Below are positions 1 through 10,300 of a stretch of DNA of 64,000 bases, one piece after another. Each line of letters begins with the position of its first letter. The first letter of the stretch is position 1. A program made the position numbers and the translations under genes. A model generated the notes under the pieces. That model ran no database searches, was not told the DNA's origin, and worked only from the letters and a program-made list of their open reading frames with translations. The stretch is from Acidobacteriota bacterium (lineage in GTDB: Bacteria; Acidobacteriota; Terriglobia; Acidiferrales; UBA7541), in the NCBI GenBank assembly GCA_013289665.1, contig JABCZN010000008.1, forward strand, positions 62,001 to 126,000. Reading direction: 5' to 3'.

Positions 1-1
1 A

Positions 2-139
2 CTTGGGCCAACTCTCGCAAAACGACTCAGTGAACTCAAGCAGAGGTACAAAGTAGAGGTGCTTTACGGCGAAAACCTCTATGAGCGGCTGTTGGAACTG
101 CTGGCCGACCCAGCAATTGACCCAACGCTGGGGAGCTGA
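2..139 (+). CDS. C-terminal end of an unidentified protein (partial)
   Basis: The window opens inside a reading frame that runs 45 codons to a TGA at 137-139. The last residues read LLELLADPAIDPTLGS. The piece is rich in Leu, Glu and Lys and looks like an alpha-helical C-terminus. It is too short to place in a family. It lies in the accessory region, so a restriction or mobile-element protein is possible, but nothing in the sequence proves it. Confidence 0.45.
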   Translation, partial: LGPTLAKRLSELKQRYKVEVLYGENLYERLLELLADPAIDPTLGS

Positions 140-877
140 CACCGCGGTCTATTGAAATCACATTCCCCGAAAATGGAATGCCATTCCCAAGAGCCGCTCC
201 ACCCTATCCGCGAGGATCATCACTCATGCTGACCAGCCATTTGGTTCGAGCACGGAGCGCGGCAAACGTCTCGATTGGGAAGGTCCTTTTGCGGCGGGAT
301 GCCACCTTCGGATAACAGAATCCCACTAGCCCCCTAGGTCAACGAGCAACTTGAGAATGATTTGCGCTGGTCGGAGCGAGACTCGACAGCGTTCATGAAG
401 GCGAAGGGTACCAATCGCCGACCTTTGTTGACCACTGTTGGCCAAAGAGCCAAAGATGAGGTCGAGGCAGAAGTTAAGAGGCAATTGATTCAATGAGATT
501 ACTGGTAGGGGCGTCAGACAAAGGAAAACAAACTCTCAACGTCCTTTTGAGAAGCCGCCGCAAACGTGTATCTAACCCTCGATATGAGGCTTTTTTAGGC
601 GAATTCGGAATTCGGCCTCTTCTAGGGCAATTTAACTGCAAATTGTGCGTTGCCGTTGTTGCCTTCAGAGTCGCCGACCCTGCGCATCATAGTCTGCCTC
701 GGATGTTCGCGCTCTTCGTCTCTTGCCTCATTCCTGGGTTCGATCTATGCGGATTTCCTACCCATGCTGCCTTTCATTGGCAGACAATTAGCCATGCCAA
801 ACTCGGCCATTTGGGCTTAGCTGGAAGCGCTTTAACCGTCTCAATTGAGAAGCTGTTGCTGACGCCCATATTCGAGA
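140..877. other. Intergenic stretch, with one possible gene remnant
   Basis: I see no convincing gene here. On the plus strand, 338-496 is an open frame of 52 codons directly after a TAG, with no ATG, GTG or TTG at its head. Its composition is protein-like (it ends KDEVEAEVKRQLIQ), which could mean the 3' end of a decayed gene. A small palindrome, GGAATG-C-CATTCC, lies near 174-186 and could be an operator. Both readings are weak. Confidence 0.3.
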
Positions 878-2266
878 TTAATGGTTCTCCCAGATGCTGG
901 CCTTCGGCTGCTGAGCTTCGCGCAAAGCGGTGACCATGCATTCATGGCTATCTGCGGAGCCATGAGTAGAGTTCTCGAGGATTTGGCAAACTGCCAGTGC
1001 AGAATTATCTTCTTTGGCTTGAACCATCCAAACTGCGATTCTTTGAAGGAATTCAATTGGCAGAGTGGATTTTCCCCGTTCTGCCGCGTAAGCAAGCGTT
1101 TTAGCCTCCGCGATGGCAGAAGGTATGTCGTCATCGCTTATCAACGTACGAATGAATTTGCCCCTAGCCCATTGATCCGCTGGATCTAGGCGAAGCGCTT
1201 CGCGCAGTTCTTGAACCGCGGAATACGGATCGCCTACAGCCAGTAACGCAATCCCAAGTTCCTGGCGGAACCTCGCATCATCAGGTTTAAGGTGCACAGC
1301 CTTCTCTAATTCAACGAGGGCCTGGTGGGTGTCCCATCCTGAAAGATTAGTGCCGAGAGCAAAGTGCGCCTCCGCGTCATTCGGATTCTTTGAAATGACT
1401 CTTCTTGCCAGCTCTACGAGCTTCTCGTTGGCTTCGGCCACATCCTTCGAGTCAATCCGATTCGCCGTGTGTCTCAAGATGAGTTCTGCGTCCATTGGAC
1501 CGGCCGGTTCAAGCACCGAGTCTGTCGGAAGAGCAAAGTTCAAGTTTTGACCCTTAGAAAATGTGAAACTGGTGATACCGATTAGCCGGCCGTCTGCGCC
1601 GAACAGTCCTCCTCCGCTGGATCCGTGCGAAATCGATGCCGAAGTTTGAATTACCTGCTCCCCGTCCAAATCCCGAAGCCCAGATACCAAACCTTCAGAA
1701 ATCGTAAGCTCCAGGCCCTCGGGCGCGCCAATGGAGTAGGCGTGCTCTCCAACGGATACACTTTTCAAGTCGCGGAGTCGCACACCGAGAGTATCCAGAC
1801 CCTTTACGCGAAGTCGGCAGAGATCAGCATGAAGGTTTATGTGGTCAATTTCGGCAGGCCAAGTCCTATCCCCCTGTCTAACTTTGAAAACTACACCAAC
1901 ATCGATAACGTGGTTATTTGTGACTATCGCTTTCGCGCTGTTGGATTCTATGAAATAGTCCAAGTCATCAAAGGAGTGAAAACCATTTTCCACTTCTCGC
2001 TGATTTGGTCGAATGGCGACGCCGCTTCCAATCGCGCGCACGGACCCGTCTTCATCTAGGGCCTCAACGACAAAAACTGAGGGGGATAACAGCTTGAATA
2101 GCTCTTCGGAGTTCAAGCGTTGTGGCACTCCGGCTTCTGCGTGGGAGGCCTTCTGTGCTTGAGCACTCGCGGTGCAAGTGATCAGGCGAACTGCAATCAC
2201 CAAAACTGGAACCGCAGGGTGATTTAGCAAGCCGATAATGCCGTGTATAGGGTGGCCGCATCTCAT
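878..2266 (-). CDS. Secreted trypsin-like (S1C) protease with C-terminal TPRs
   Basis: 462 residues. A hydrophobic N-terminal segment (about 18-36, ending near ASAQAQ) suggests export. The protease domain (about 50-260) shows the expected triad: His119 in TNNHVI, Asp148 in LHADLC and Ser217 in GSSGG. Residues from about 270 onward contain at least two TPR-like units (around DAEAHFALGTNLSGW and PDDARFRQELGIALLAVG), so the enzyme probably docks a partner through this part. There is no PDZ domain, unlike classic DegP/HtrA. The gene stands alone on the minus strand. Its native substrate cannot be told from sequence. Domain reading is firm; physiological role is not. Confidence 0.8.
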   Translation of the reverse strand: MRCGHPIHGIIGLLNHPAVPVLVIAVRLITCTASAQAQKASHAEAGVPQRLNSEELFKLLSPSVFVVEALDEDGSVRAIGSGVAIRPNQREVENGFHSFDDLDYFIESNSAKAIVTNNHVIDVGVVFKVRQGDRTWPAEIDHINLHADLCRLRVKGLDTLGVRLRDLKSVSVGEHAYSIGAPEGLELTISEGLVSGLRDLDGEQVIQTSASISHGSSGGGLFGADGRLIGITSFTFSKGQNLNFALPTDSVLEPAGPMDAELILRHTANRIDSKDVAEANEKLVELARRVISKNPNDAEAHFALGTNLSGWDTHQALVELEKAVHLKPDDARFRQELGIALLAVGDPYSAVQELREALRLDPADQWARGKFIRTLISDDDIPSAIAEAKTLAYAAERGKSTLPIEFLQRIAVWMVQAKEDNSALAVCQILENSTHGSADSHECMVTALREAQQPKASIWENH

Positions 2267-2403
2267 TTGGGACTATCGCTCGCGGTTTGGGATTGATTCG
2301 TCACAACTGGAGCTTGCCTGCATCAAACCTGCGCGCATAACCTCACTTCGGTTGTAGAGGATCGTCTGTAGATTGATTGTCTACACGATAATAGAAGTGG
2401 GGC

Positions 2404-2631
2404 GTGGCAAAGGCAACCAGATTCTCTCGTCTCACCTTTGGCCGTGCGATCCGTCACGAGCGGGCGAACCTCGGCTTGTCTCAAGAAGATTTTGCGGAGC
2501 GCGCGGACGTACATCGCACCTACGTCAGTTCCGTTGAGCTAGGAAAGGTAAGTGTGGGAATTGAAGTTGCCAATGCTTTGGCAGCAGCGCTTGACCTGAA
2601 ACTGAGCGAGCTAGTTCGCCGTTCCGAGTAA
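2404..2631 (+). CDS. Small XRE-family DNA-binding regulator
   Basis: 75 residues from a GTG start. Almost the whole protein is a Cro/C1-type helix-turn-helix: an RxxR/LGLSQEDFA helix, the recognition stretch HRTYVSSVELGK, and a closing helix ending in LSELVRR. It carries no sensor or toxin domain, so it would act as a stand-alone repressor, often of its own promoter in this family. It is divergent from the protease gene at 878-2266, and the gap (2267-2403) could hold a shared operator. No partner gene follows it. Confidence 0.75.
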   Translation: MAKATRFSRLTFGRAIRHERANLGLSQEDFAERADVHRTYVSSVELGKVSVGIEVANALAAALDLKLSELVRRSE

Positions 2632-2855
2632 GCTACTCTCCATCCTTCGCATGTATTTTGACTCTTCCCAATTGAGACGAGAGCCCCGGGGACGATTGGC
2701 CGTCAGGACCTCGCCGAGCTTTATTTTGAGGAAAGAAAACTACGAATCAGTTCCGCTCCCTGTCGAGTGTAGTTTTGCTTCTCGAAGTCGATTGCCCAAC
2801 GCTGTTGTGAACCTAGTTCTCTCTGCGTTTGAGAAGGGTGATGCGTCAACCTAAG

Positions 2856-3926
2856 TTATAGTGGTGCCTTGGATGCCACAACGCCGAGATTGGCGATGTT
2901 ATCGCCTTTTTTCAGTGAGGGAACAGCGTTCACGTGAAGGACCACGCCGGCTTCGGGAGCGCGTGGTTCGAGGATGACTTTTCCGAAAAAGTCAGTGACG
3001 TAACCGAGCTTCATGCCTTCCTGAACATACGTGCCGCGCTTGACGAGCGGATACCAAATGCCGGGGCCGTCGGAGATGACGTCAACGATTTTCTCCAGCC
3101 ACACTGGATGTTCGATGTAGTTCGGCTCGCCAGGGAGCATCTTCAAGGCGCGCATGGTGCTCACAGTGCCATTTACAAGCAGCGCCACATCATCGGTTTC
3201 GACCGTGCCAGCATGCCCGGCTTCCACAACGATCGAAGGCTTCCCGCGGAGAGAAGCCGTGTTGTCAAGGTACCGGCTGGCAGCAAGATCGGTAGGGCGG
3301 TCGTGCCAAATGATGATGTGATCCAAGCCGAAAGCAAGAACCATCTCCTTCGAGATGTGGTCCTGTAAGTCTTTGCCGGTGGGCCCCCAGTAAGCGTAGG
3401 GCCGGAGGCTCTCGTCGAGGTCGCCGCCGTGATAGTCGATCAAGTAGTCCGAGCGATCCACGACCTGTTTGGTGATGAGGAAGGAAGCGCGATCAGTTTG
3501 CGTTCCATCGGCTTTGCCGGGATAGAAGCGGTTCATGCTCTTGTTATCCACCGGATTGACGTGCGGGACTTTTTGTTCGAACGAAGCGATGTTGACCAGT
3601 GGAATTAGGATGACCGTGCCCGAAATCCTAGCCGGGTCGAGATCAACAATCAATCTTTCGACAGCAATAATTGAGACGTACTCCGTCCCGTGCGCACCGG
3701 TTACCAGAGCAAGGACGGGACCGGGCTTGGCGCCATTGACCACGACCACAGGAATGTTCGTTCCCGCATCGACGCCGGCGGGGACTTCGAGGTAACCGGT
3801 CGCTTTCTGGCCAGGCGCGGCAGAAGCGTTGCCGACTACGAAAGGTGATCGCTGAGCCGAGGCAAAGATTGGCAGGAACGCAAGGATGATGAGAGAAACG
3901 AGAAAAAAACGAAATGAGCGAAGCAT
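2856..3926 (-). CDS. Secreted predicted deacylase of the succinylglutamate desuccinylase/aspartoacylase (M14-like) family
   Basis: 356 residues with a clear signal peptide (residues 1-24, ending FASA). The zinc site is visible: His79 and Glu82 in GAHGTEY, and His166 in DYHGGD; Glu235 in VVEAGHAG fits the catalytic acid. The C-terminal third (about 260-350) is a beta-rich domain typical of these proteins, with GxKLGYVTDFFGK. Family members hydrolyse amide bonds of acyl-amino acids or related substrates; the exported location suggests scavenging in the periplasm. The substrate is not determined by sequence. The start ATG follows an upstream purine-rich stretch. Confidence 0.8.
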   Translation of the reverse strand: MLRSFRFFLVSLIILAFLPIFASAQRSPFVVGNASAAPGQKATGYLEVPAGVDAGTNIPVVVVNGAKPGPVLALVTGAHGTEYVSIIAVERLIVDLDPARISGTVILIPLVNIASFEQKVPHVNPVDNKSMNRFYPGKADGTQTDRASFLITKQVVDRSDYLIDYHGGDLDESLRPYAYWGPTGKDLQDHISKEMVLAFGLDHIIIWHDRPTDLAASRYLDNTASLRGKPSIVVEAGHAGTVETDDVALLVNGTVSTMRALKMLPGEPNYIEHPVWLEKIVDVISDGPGIWYPLVKRGTYVQEGMKLGYVTDFFGKVILEPRAPEAGVVLHVNAVPSLKKGDNIANLGVVASKAPL

Positions 3927-4102
3927 GAAACCTCCTCGAGTGGACCCTTCGGCAAGCTAGGGCGAGTGAGCATAACGCGCGTCCGGCGGGCGGGCAATGA
4001 CTGTTGCGAGAGGAGGAAAAGATGGAATCCATAGACGCGTGCGCCATAGTTGTGCGAAGAGAGATTAGGATTCATCATCGCCGCAGCGCTCGCCACGTGC
4101 TA

Positions 4103-4734
4103 TCAATCCTTGGCATCGCTGTCACTCTCTAGGTTTTCCGCAGTCGTCGGCACTCGGTTGTCCTCAGACTGGACGATATTGAGCCAGCCACGGTCGAACG
4201 TGAAAGTTTTCGCGCGACCAGCCGGGTCTTGGATGCGGATGAGGTGTGGCTGATCGCCTTGGCCTGCTCGTTCAACGACGTATAGCCAGTATGAATCGCC
4301 GTGCGCGCGCACACACTCGAACTGAGTGTGTGACATTCCGACAGGTCGGTCTTGCATGGTACCGGTCATCGCCTTCACTTCGCCCCATTGACGGCGTGAA
4401 TCAACCCATCCGGGTCAGTTTCCTCGTCGACCGGATGTGCAGCGACATACGAGACGAAGGTGCGGGTTCCTCCAGTGCTCGGCTTGGGTAAACCACCGTC
4501 AGCGGTTACGGCGCTCTCGTCCCCTCCAGTGTCAAAGCCATTCAAGACGAAAGCAACAGCGGAGAAGGCGCGAGAGAAATGCCCGGAGCGAATCGCAAGA
4601 AAGTTGGTTTCGGTGTGAGCCGAGTCCAATCCGACCCTAACTAAGTGTCGAGCCCCTACTGCCGTCCAACCCAGTGCAGCGAGTTTCCCGCTGAACCTAC
4701 GTGTTTGCATCAATACGGTCGATGTTCCGACCAA
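4103..4734 (-). pseudogene. Decayed DUF3883-domain gene (defence-type remnant)
   Basis: The segment 4103-4384 encodes the end of a DUF3883 domain: a VKAMTG strand, SHTQFECVRAHGDSYWLYVV and a closing IQDPAG...FTFDRGW. Just upstream, in another frame (up to 4734), is SYVAAHPVDEETDPDGL, which I would expect much earlier in the same protein. The two pieces meet at about 4375-4384 with the middle of the protein missing and the frame broken. DUF3883 is often the C-terminal part of SNF2-like helicases and other phage-defence proteins, so this is probably a dead defence gene. The parent family is inferred. Confidence 0.55.
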
Positions 4735-5032
4735 CTCACGGATTTCCCGCGGAGCGCGATTCGGAAATGTTGCAATGTATCAGCAGTGTGGGGAATGCCA
4801 GTGAGGGCGAACAGCCATACCGTAGTTCCGTGAGTCTACGTGTGAAGAAGCGGATTTGTACCGCAGAAAAAGGCTCCGCCGCGAAAGGGAATTTTCTGTG
4901 GGAGCGATAAAAACCATTCCTTCTTGTCGATCTCTAATGTATCTTGCGCACTTATTGTGGTGGATCACAGAGGTTGATGCCTCAGAGTCCCGGCGCGAGG
5001 CAAGCTGTTTATAGCGGAATTGAGCAAAAGGG
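4735..5032. promoter_or_regulatory. Upstream region of the ECF sigma factor gene
   Basis: About 300 bases with no credible gene. It separates the decayed DUF3883 gene from the sigma factor and must contain the promoter of the sigma/anti-sigma pair. I could not pick out a confident -35/-10 pair. GGGAATTTTC at about 4888 is an unproven candidate for an ECF-type element. Confidence 0.3.
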
Positions 5033-5680
5033 ATGAATTCGTCCGCAACGAGTCGTTTCCAAGTCTTCTCTGGTAATGAAGCAGAGGCAACAACTATTCG
5101 GAATGATGAAAGCTTGATGGCTCGTCTTCAGGGGGGCGATAAGGAAGCTTTCGGCATATTGTTTCAACGCTACGTGAAGTTGGTGCACCGAATCTGTGAA
5201 AGAATTCTGCGCGACGATACCGAGGCTGAAGACCTGACCCAAGACGTCTTTTTGTTCATAGAGCGAAAGTGCAGGATCTTTGATAGGTCCAAAAGCTCGG
5301 CTAGGTCTTGGATCGTGCAAATGACTTACCACAGAGCATTTGAACGGCGACGATATCTCGTCTCGCGCCATTTTTACACTCGGGAGAACTTAGAAGAGAG
5401 CGGTTCTTCTGTGCTCGGCAAAAGGTTAGTGGAAGCCGATTATTCCCCGGAGGCTGTCTTTGGGCGTAATGGTCTGAATAAGATACTCGAATCTCTGTCC
5501 GAGGAGCAGCGCGAAACCCTGCGCTTGCATTTCTTTGATGGTTATACTCTCAGCGAAATCAGCCAAAAGCTTGGCGAGCCTCTCGGAAATGTGCGGCACC
5601 ACTATTACCGTGGCCTGGATAGGTTGCGGAAGCAAATGTTTGGGAATAATGTGCCCACGGAGCAACGGCATGGAAAATAA
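5033..5680 (+). CDS. ECF-type RNA polymerase sigma factor
   Basis: 215 residues. Region 2 spans about 28-108, with ERILRDDTEAEDLTQDVF at the core-binding and -10 recognition part. Region 4 spans about 148-203 and ends in a helix-turn-helix (YTLSEISQKLGEPLGNVRHHYYRGLDRLR). The linker is short, and no extra C-terminal domain is seen. The start of the next gene overlaps this one by 11 bases, so the two are translated together; the next gene encodes a matching zinc-finger anti-sigma factor. The likely target is its own promoter plus envelope genes. The RHS gene downstream on the same strand is a candidate member of the regulon. Confidence 0.9.
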   Translation: MNSSATSRFQVFSGNEAEATTIRNDESLMARLQGGDKEAFGILFQRYVKLVHRICERILRDDTEAEDLTQDVFLFIERKCRIFDRSKSSARSWIVQMTYHRAFERRRYLVSRHFYTRENLEESGSSVLGKRLVEADYSPEAVFGRNGLNKILESLSEEQRETLRLHFFDGYTLSEISQKLGEPLGNVRHHYYRGLDRLRKQMFGNNVPTEQRHGK

Positions 5681-7025
5681 TAGGGACCATCTGGAAATAA
5701 GGGGGTGGTCGGAGCCGGGACCACATGAAAGATTCGTGGAGCTGTGCGCCATCTGGACCTCAGGTGACCTGACCGAGGAAGAACAGAAAGACCTCCAAGC
5801 GCACCTCGCGGAATGTCCGGACTGCCGGCAGGCCTTGAAGGAATTTGAAGCTGCGGCCGATATCGGCATGCCTTTGCTTCATTCCGAGCTATCTGGCCGT
5901 GACTTCCCAGAGCAGAACTCGCTTCAGAACGAACCTATAAAAACGACCCCTGACCCTGCGATAGCACACGCCGAAATGGCGCGCCGACAACGAAAACCGG
6001 TAGAACAAAACAGCGGAGCCGGATTCCCCCATCGAAACGGTTATCGACCGATGGCCGTGAATTGGAATTACGTGTGGATGCCATTTGCGGCCGCCATCTT
6101 GCTCACCGCCGCTTTGGGCATTTATTCATTTCAAGTGGGCAAGCGGAAGGGCCAGGAGAATGTCCTGGTGCAGCCGATCGTCCCCGATCGGAAATACGAC
6201 ACGAAAGTCGACGCACTCGAGCAAAAGATCAGCGATGCAGGCCACGACCGTGAACACTTGAAGGCGCAGTTAGCCGATCGGGACCGGATGATCGCGGATC
6301 TACAGCGCCAGGTTGCTGACCGGTCTGCGGCTCTAAACGAGATGAAGAGTGCCGAGATCGAATTGCAACATTCTCTCCAGGGTGAAACGGCCGCGAAACA
6401 GCAAATCGCTCAGGGACAGAGCAATCTCTCGGGACAGCTGGATTCCGCGCAATCTACGCTTCAGAAGACGCAGGCGGAGCTCGACTCTCTCCGGGAGCAG
6501 CGTGCGCTCGAGCAAACGCGCGCTGACGGTCTCTCGGCTCAGATCCGGGAGCTGCATGGTCAGCTTCGCGACCAGCAGGAGGAGCTTGGCAAAGAGCAGG
6601 AATTGCTCGCCCACGACCGGGATATCCGTGAACTCATGGGAGCCAGGGACCTCTACATAGCCGAAGTGTATGACGTTGCGCGGGATGGGCAGACGCAAAA
6701 ACCTTATGGCCGGGTCTTCTATACCAAAGGAAAGTCACTGGTCTTCTACGCCTACGACCTCGATCAGCACGCCGAGTACAAAAGCGCCAGCACCTTTCAG
6801 GCTTGGGGCAGTCGGGGTCTTAATAGACAGCAGGCGACCAATCTTGGCATCTTCTACGAAGACAACGCGGCTAAGAAGCGCTGGGTGGTGAAATTCGATG
6901 ATGCGAAGAAATTGGAACAAATCAACGCCGTCTTTGTAACCGTCGAACCGAATGGAGGAAGCCAAAAGCCAAGCGGGAAGGCTCTTCTGTTTGCCTACTT
7001 GAAAGTGGGCCCGAATCATCCGTGA
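5670..7025 (+). CDS. Membrane-anchored zinc-finger anti-sigma factor with a long coiled coil
   Basis: 451 residues from the ATG at 5670, which overlaps the sigma gene by 11 bases; an upstream start at 5535 is possible but would lie deep inside the sigma gene. Residues 45-52 hold the ZAS motif HLAECPDC (His45, Cys49, Cys52), which binds the sigma factor in the cytoplasm. One membrane helix follows at about 134-156. The outside part has a coiled coil of about 150 residues, very rich in Gln, Glu and Arg, then a beta-rich domain (about 325-451) resembling the C-terminus of RskA-like anti-sigma factors. The long coiled coil is unusual and may sense envelope spacing or load. Confidence 0.85.
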   Translation: MENNRDHLEIRGWSEPGPHERFVELCAIWTSGDLTEEEQKDLQAHLAECPDCRQALKEFEAAADIGMPLLHSELSGRDFPEQNSLQNEPIKTTPDPAIAHAEMARRQRKPVEQNSGAGFPHRNGYRPMAVNWNYVWMPFAAAILLTAALGIYSFQVGKRKGQENVLVQPIVPDRKYDTKVDALEQKISDAGHDREHLKAQLADRDRMIADLQRQVADRSAALNEMKSAEIELQHSLQGETAAKQQIAQGQSNLSGQLDSAQSTLQKTQAELDSLREQRALEQTRADGLSAQIRELHGQLRDQQEELGKEQELLAHDRDIRELMGARDLYIAEVYDVARDGQTQKPYGRVFYTKGKSLVFYAYDLDQHAEYKSASTFQAWGSRGLNRQQATNLGIFYEDNAAKKRWVVKFDDAKKLEQINAVFVTVEPNGGSQKPSGKALLFAYLKVGPNHP

Positions 7026-7396
7026 GCATTCTTCAGCCCGGTCCCGGAGCTCATGGTAATTCGAGGGAAAAGACCTGCGACACCTCGAACAGAACCCCGA
7101 TACGAAATCTCGCTGGGCAAAGATCCGAGACCGGAAAGAAACATGCAGTTCTTAGAGCGGGGAAAGCTGCGGTCGTCGCGGATGGGAAGGTGCAATTGTA
7201 TCCCCGGAAGAAGTAGGCGACCGAGTCAACTGCCCCTGCCGTCGCCGCCCTGCACTCCGCTCGTTGTCACCGAAGGGTGTTGACAAACTCTTTACGTCTC
7301 TTATATAAAGTTCGCCATCCCGCCAGCTCGAACGGCAGGCCATCCGCCGTCCCCGTACCCCTCGGTCCGTGGCCCAAATCCCTTGGGAGGCCGTCC
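7026..7396. promoter_or_regulatory. Leader between the anti-sigma gene and the RHS gene
   Basis: 371 bases without a confident gene. An open frame from a GTG at 7022 to 7216 is only 64 codons, has a basic and repetitive composition, and is probably chance. The RHS frame is open upstream to 7277, but I place its start at 7397, so the promoter of the RHS gene probably lies here. Confidence 0.3.
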
Positions 7397-10300
7397 ATGC
7401 TGAGACTTCACCCCTTCTACCGACTAGGCATTACCCTCGTTCTTCTCTTCCTTTTTCTGGCAAATGCCAACGGCCAGAGTCCAGCTATCACAGGTTCCAC
7501 TATTACACCGATTCCGGGGGTGGGCCGTGACTATACGAATCTGATGGCTGAAACGGTTGACCCGGCCAGTGGCAGCGTAAGTCTCCGCATAAGCTTGCCG
7601 GTCCCGCTTGCTCGTGGTCTCGCAATACCTTTCGCCTTCACTTACAACTCTAACTCTGTCGCCTTACAACAAGGTGCACCTGGATCTCCCGCATGGAATT
7701 ACAGCCAGTCCATGTTCGGAGTTGGTCCTTGGTCAAACACCTTGCCCCAACTCTCAGCTGTCATACAGGGTTACTCAAAACCTGGAACCATGGATACATG
7801 CTACTCCTCGACGGGTTATACGTTTCAGGATTCCAACGGAGTAGCCCACCCACTTGGACTCTCCGCTTATCTCGTTAATCCGAATATCAACATCAACCCC
7901 TCTTGCGGATCCACAAATTGGACAAACTACTTTAGTGGCGGGGATGACTACGTTCAAGCAATTTTGCTCGGTGTCAGCGGGACAGGCAGCATTTTATATC
8001 CGAGCTATGGGGCAGGGGTTGGTGTTGTACAGGTGGCTGACGCAAGCGGAACCGTATATACATTCGGTAACACTACGAATAATTACTGGGATTGTAGCGA
8101 CCAGCCTGCGGTTTCTGGGCCTCAGATAGTCAATCCAATTGCCTACGCGCTTCCAAGCACCATCGAAGACCGCAATGGAAATATAATCACGCTATCTAAC
8201 CCCTGTGCGTCTGGTTCCCCCCTTACAATTTCAGATACAACTGGTCGGACAGCCCTTACCTTCAATACTCAAAACGCCTACCCTCCCCATGTGCTTATAA
8301 ATTCCGTAACGGTTTCGGGAATCTCGAACCCGTACTCAGTTACCAGGTCCTCGGTGAGTGGAACACAGGTAAGTGTGAATGCCACTCTGGTAACGGGCGA
8401 TTCGAGCTGCCATGGAGTCCCCGCTTGGAATAACTTCAATCTTAGCCAAAATGCCGGTTACGCGAATTTCGTCAGTGCGATAACCCTGCCAAATGAAAAG
8501 CAATATCAGTTCGCCTACGACCCCACGTACGGTTTGTTGAGCCAAATTACGTATCCGACAGGAGGGTACGTAAAGTATGTTTGGGAAATGAACCACCAAT
8601 CAGCCTCCGTTGCGTACGCAAACACGACAGGTCAAGCCTATTATTGTCAATACATTTATGACAAGCCCGCACTCCTTCATCGCTATGTTAGTTACGACGG
8701 CTCCACGATTGCCCTTCAGCAAGACTTCTCCTACTCCACAACTTGGAGCGGAACAAGCTGGGCAACCAAGCAAACCACCGTCACGACTCACGACTTAGTG
8801 AGAGGCACATCCTTTCAAACGATCTACACGTATTCTCCAGTGCTTTCTCCGACTATTCCGAATTCGGCTCCTCCTGGCGCAAATTTCGAGTATTGGGCGG
8901 ACCGCCAGCTACCTGTCGAGTCAACAATCGTCTACAAGAGCATTAGTGGCGGAACTCTGAAGACGGTGAACAAGGGCTGGAGCGATCCATACGAAATGAC
9001 TTGCGAAGTAACAACATGGGATAATGGCCAAGTATCTGGAACTTTCTACGGCTGGGGGCCAGGGCACGTAATCACGGACAAGAGAGAATACGATTTTGGC
9101 ATTCTTAGCTCGTCTGCCTGTACCTGGTCCACAGCGACTCCAACCAGGGAAACAGTCACCAATTACCAAAGCTTCGCCGTCACCCCAATCTTCCCAACTG
9201 CGCCTTCGATCCTGAATCGGGAATCATCGGTTTTCACCTACGGCAATGGAACATTGGCTGCGGAAACAGTCTATTCGTACGATCAGGTTGCCGTCGGCAG
9301 CCTTTCGAATCTTCCCAGCGGCACACATGACGAGACCTATTACAGTTCAAGTTCCACAGCGCCGCGGGGCAATGCCACCACTGTCACTCGCAAATGTTTG
9401 CAGAGCTGTACAGACTCAACTACGACTTACACCTTTGACGAGACAGGGCAGGTCCTGACTACGAAGGACCCGTGCGGAAATGCAACGTGTACCGACATAA
9501 CGGGTACAAACCATACAACAAACTATTCCTACGCGGACAACTACGATTCCAATCCTAGTTCGAACACGAACGCATTTTTGACAACGATCACCGATCAGCT
9601 GGGGCACACAGTTAATTATAAATATGCTTACGCAGACGGGCAGCTTATTTCAATAACGGATGCAAACGGCCTCATGGCCAGCTATCTTTATGCGGACCCC
9701 TTGCGCCGCCTTACCGAAACTGATCGTCCCGATGGCGGCTCAACCAAACTGGCTTATAACGACACGGCCCCAACGCCATCTGTGACCACTTCGGAAGCGA
9801 TAAATACCCAGCAGACCAAAACGACCGTCCTAATCAAGGACGGCATGGGCCACGCTATTCATTCGCAACTAACTTCAGACCCGCAAGGCACCGTTTATGT
9901 GGATACCACCTATGACGGTCTCGGCCTTGTCTACAAGGTTTCGAACCCGTACCGGGTAGGGACAGATATTACATCCAGCCCTGGCACTAGTGTCTACACA
10001 TATGATTCCCTCGGCCGAAAGCTCACGGAGACGTATCCCGACAATTCTTCCGTCTTAACTACGGCATATTGTGGACCAAATATTCTTGTTACCGATCCGA
10101 CGAAGCGGTGGCGAAGGAGCCGCGCCGACGGGCTTGGCCGTATGGTGGAAGTTGACGAGCCAAATTCAATCTCTGCGGCAGTTAATTCGAATGGCTGTCC
10201 CGGGACCGGCGAACCGATCTGGGTTACATCGTACGGTTTTGACCCTCTAGACGACTTGACAAGCGCCGTCCAGAACGGCTCGCATAACCGTACTTTTGTT

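Noticed and set aside
493..933. Plus-strand frame of 146 codons
   Set aside because: It crosses the 3' end of the protease gene on the other strand, has a Cys- and Phe-rich mixed composition, and no ribosome site.
2651..2854. 67-codon frame after the XRE gene
   Set aside because: No ribosome site, no family, and composition like non-coding DNA; no HipA or toxin motif was found there.
7022..7216. 64-codon frame after the anti-sigma gene
   Set aside because: Starts at a GTG overlapping the stop, but has a basic, low-complexity product with no family and no conservation evidence.
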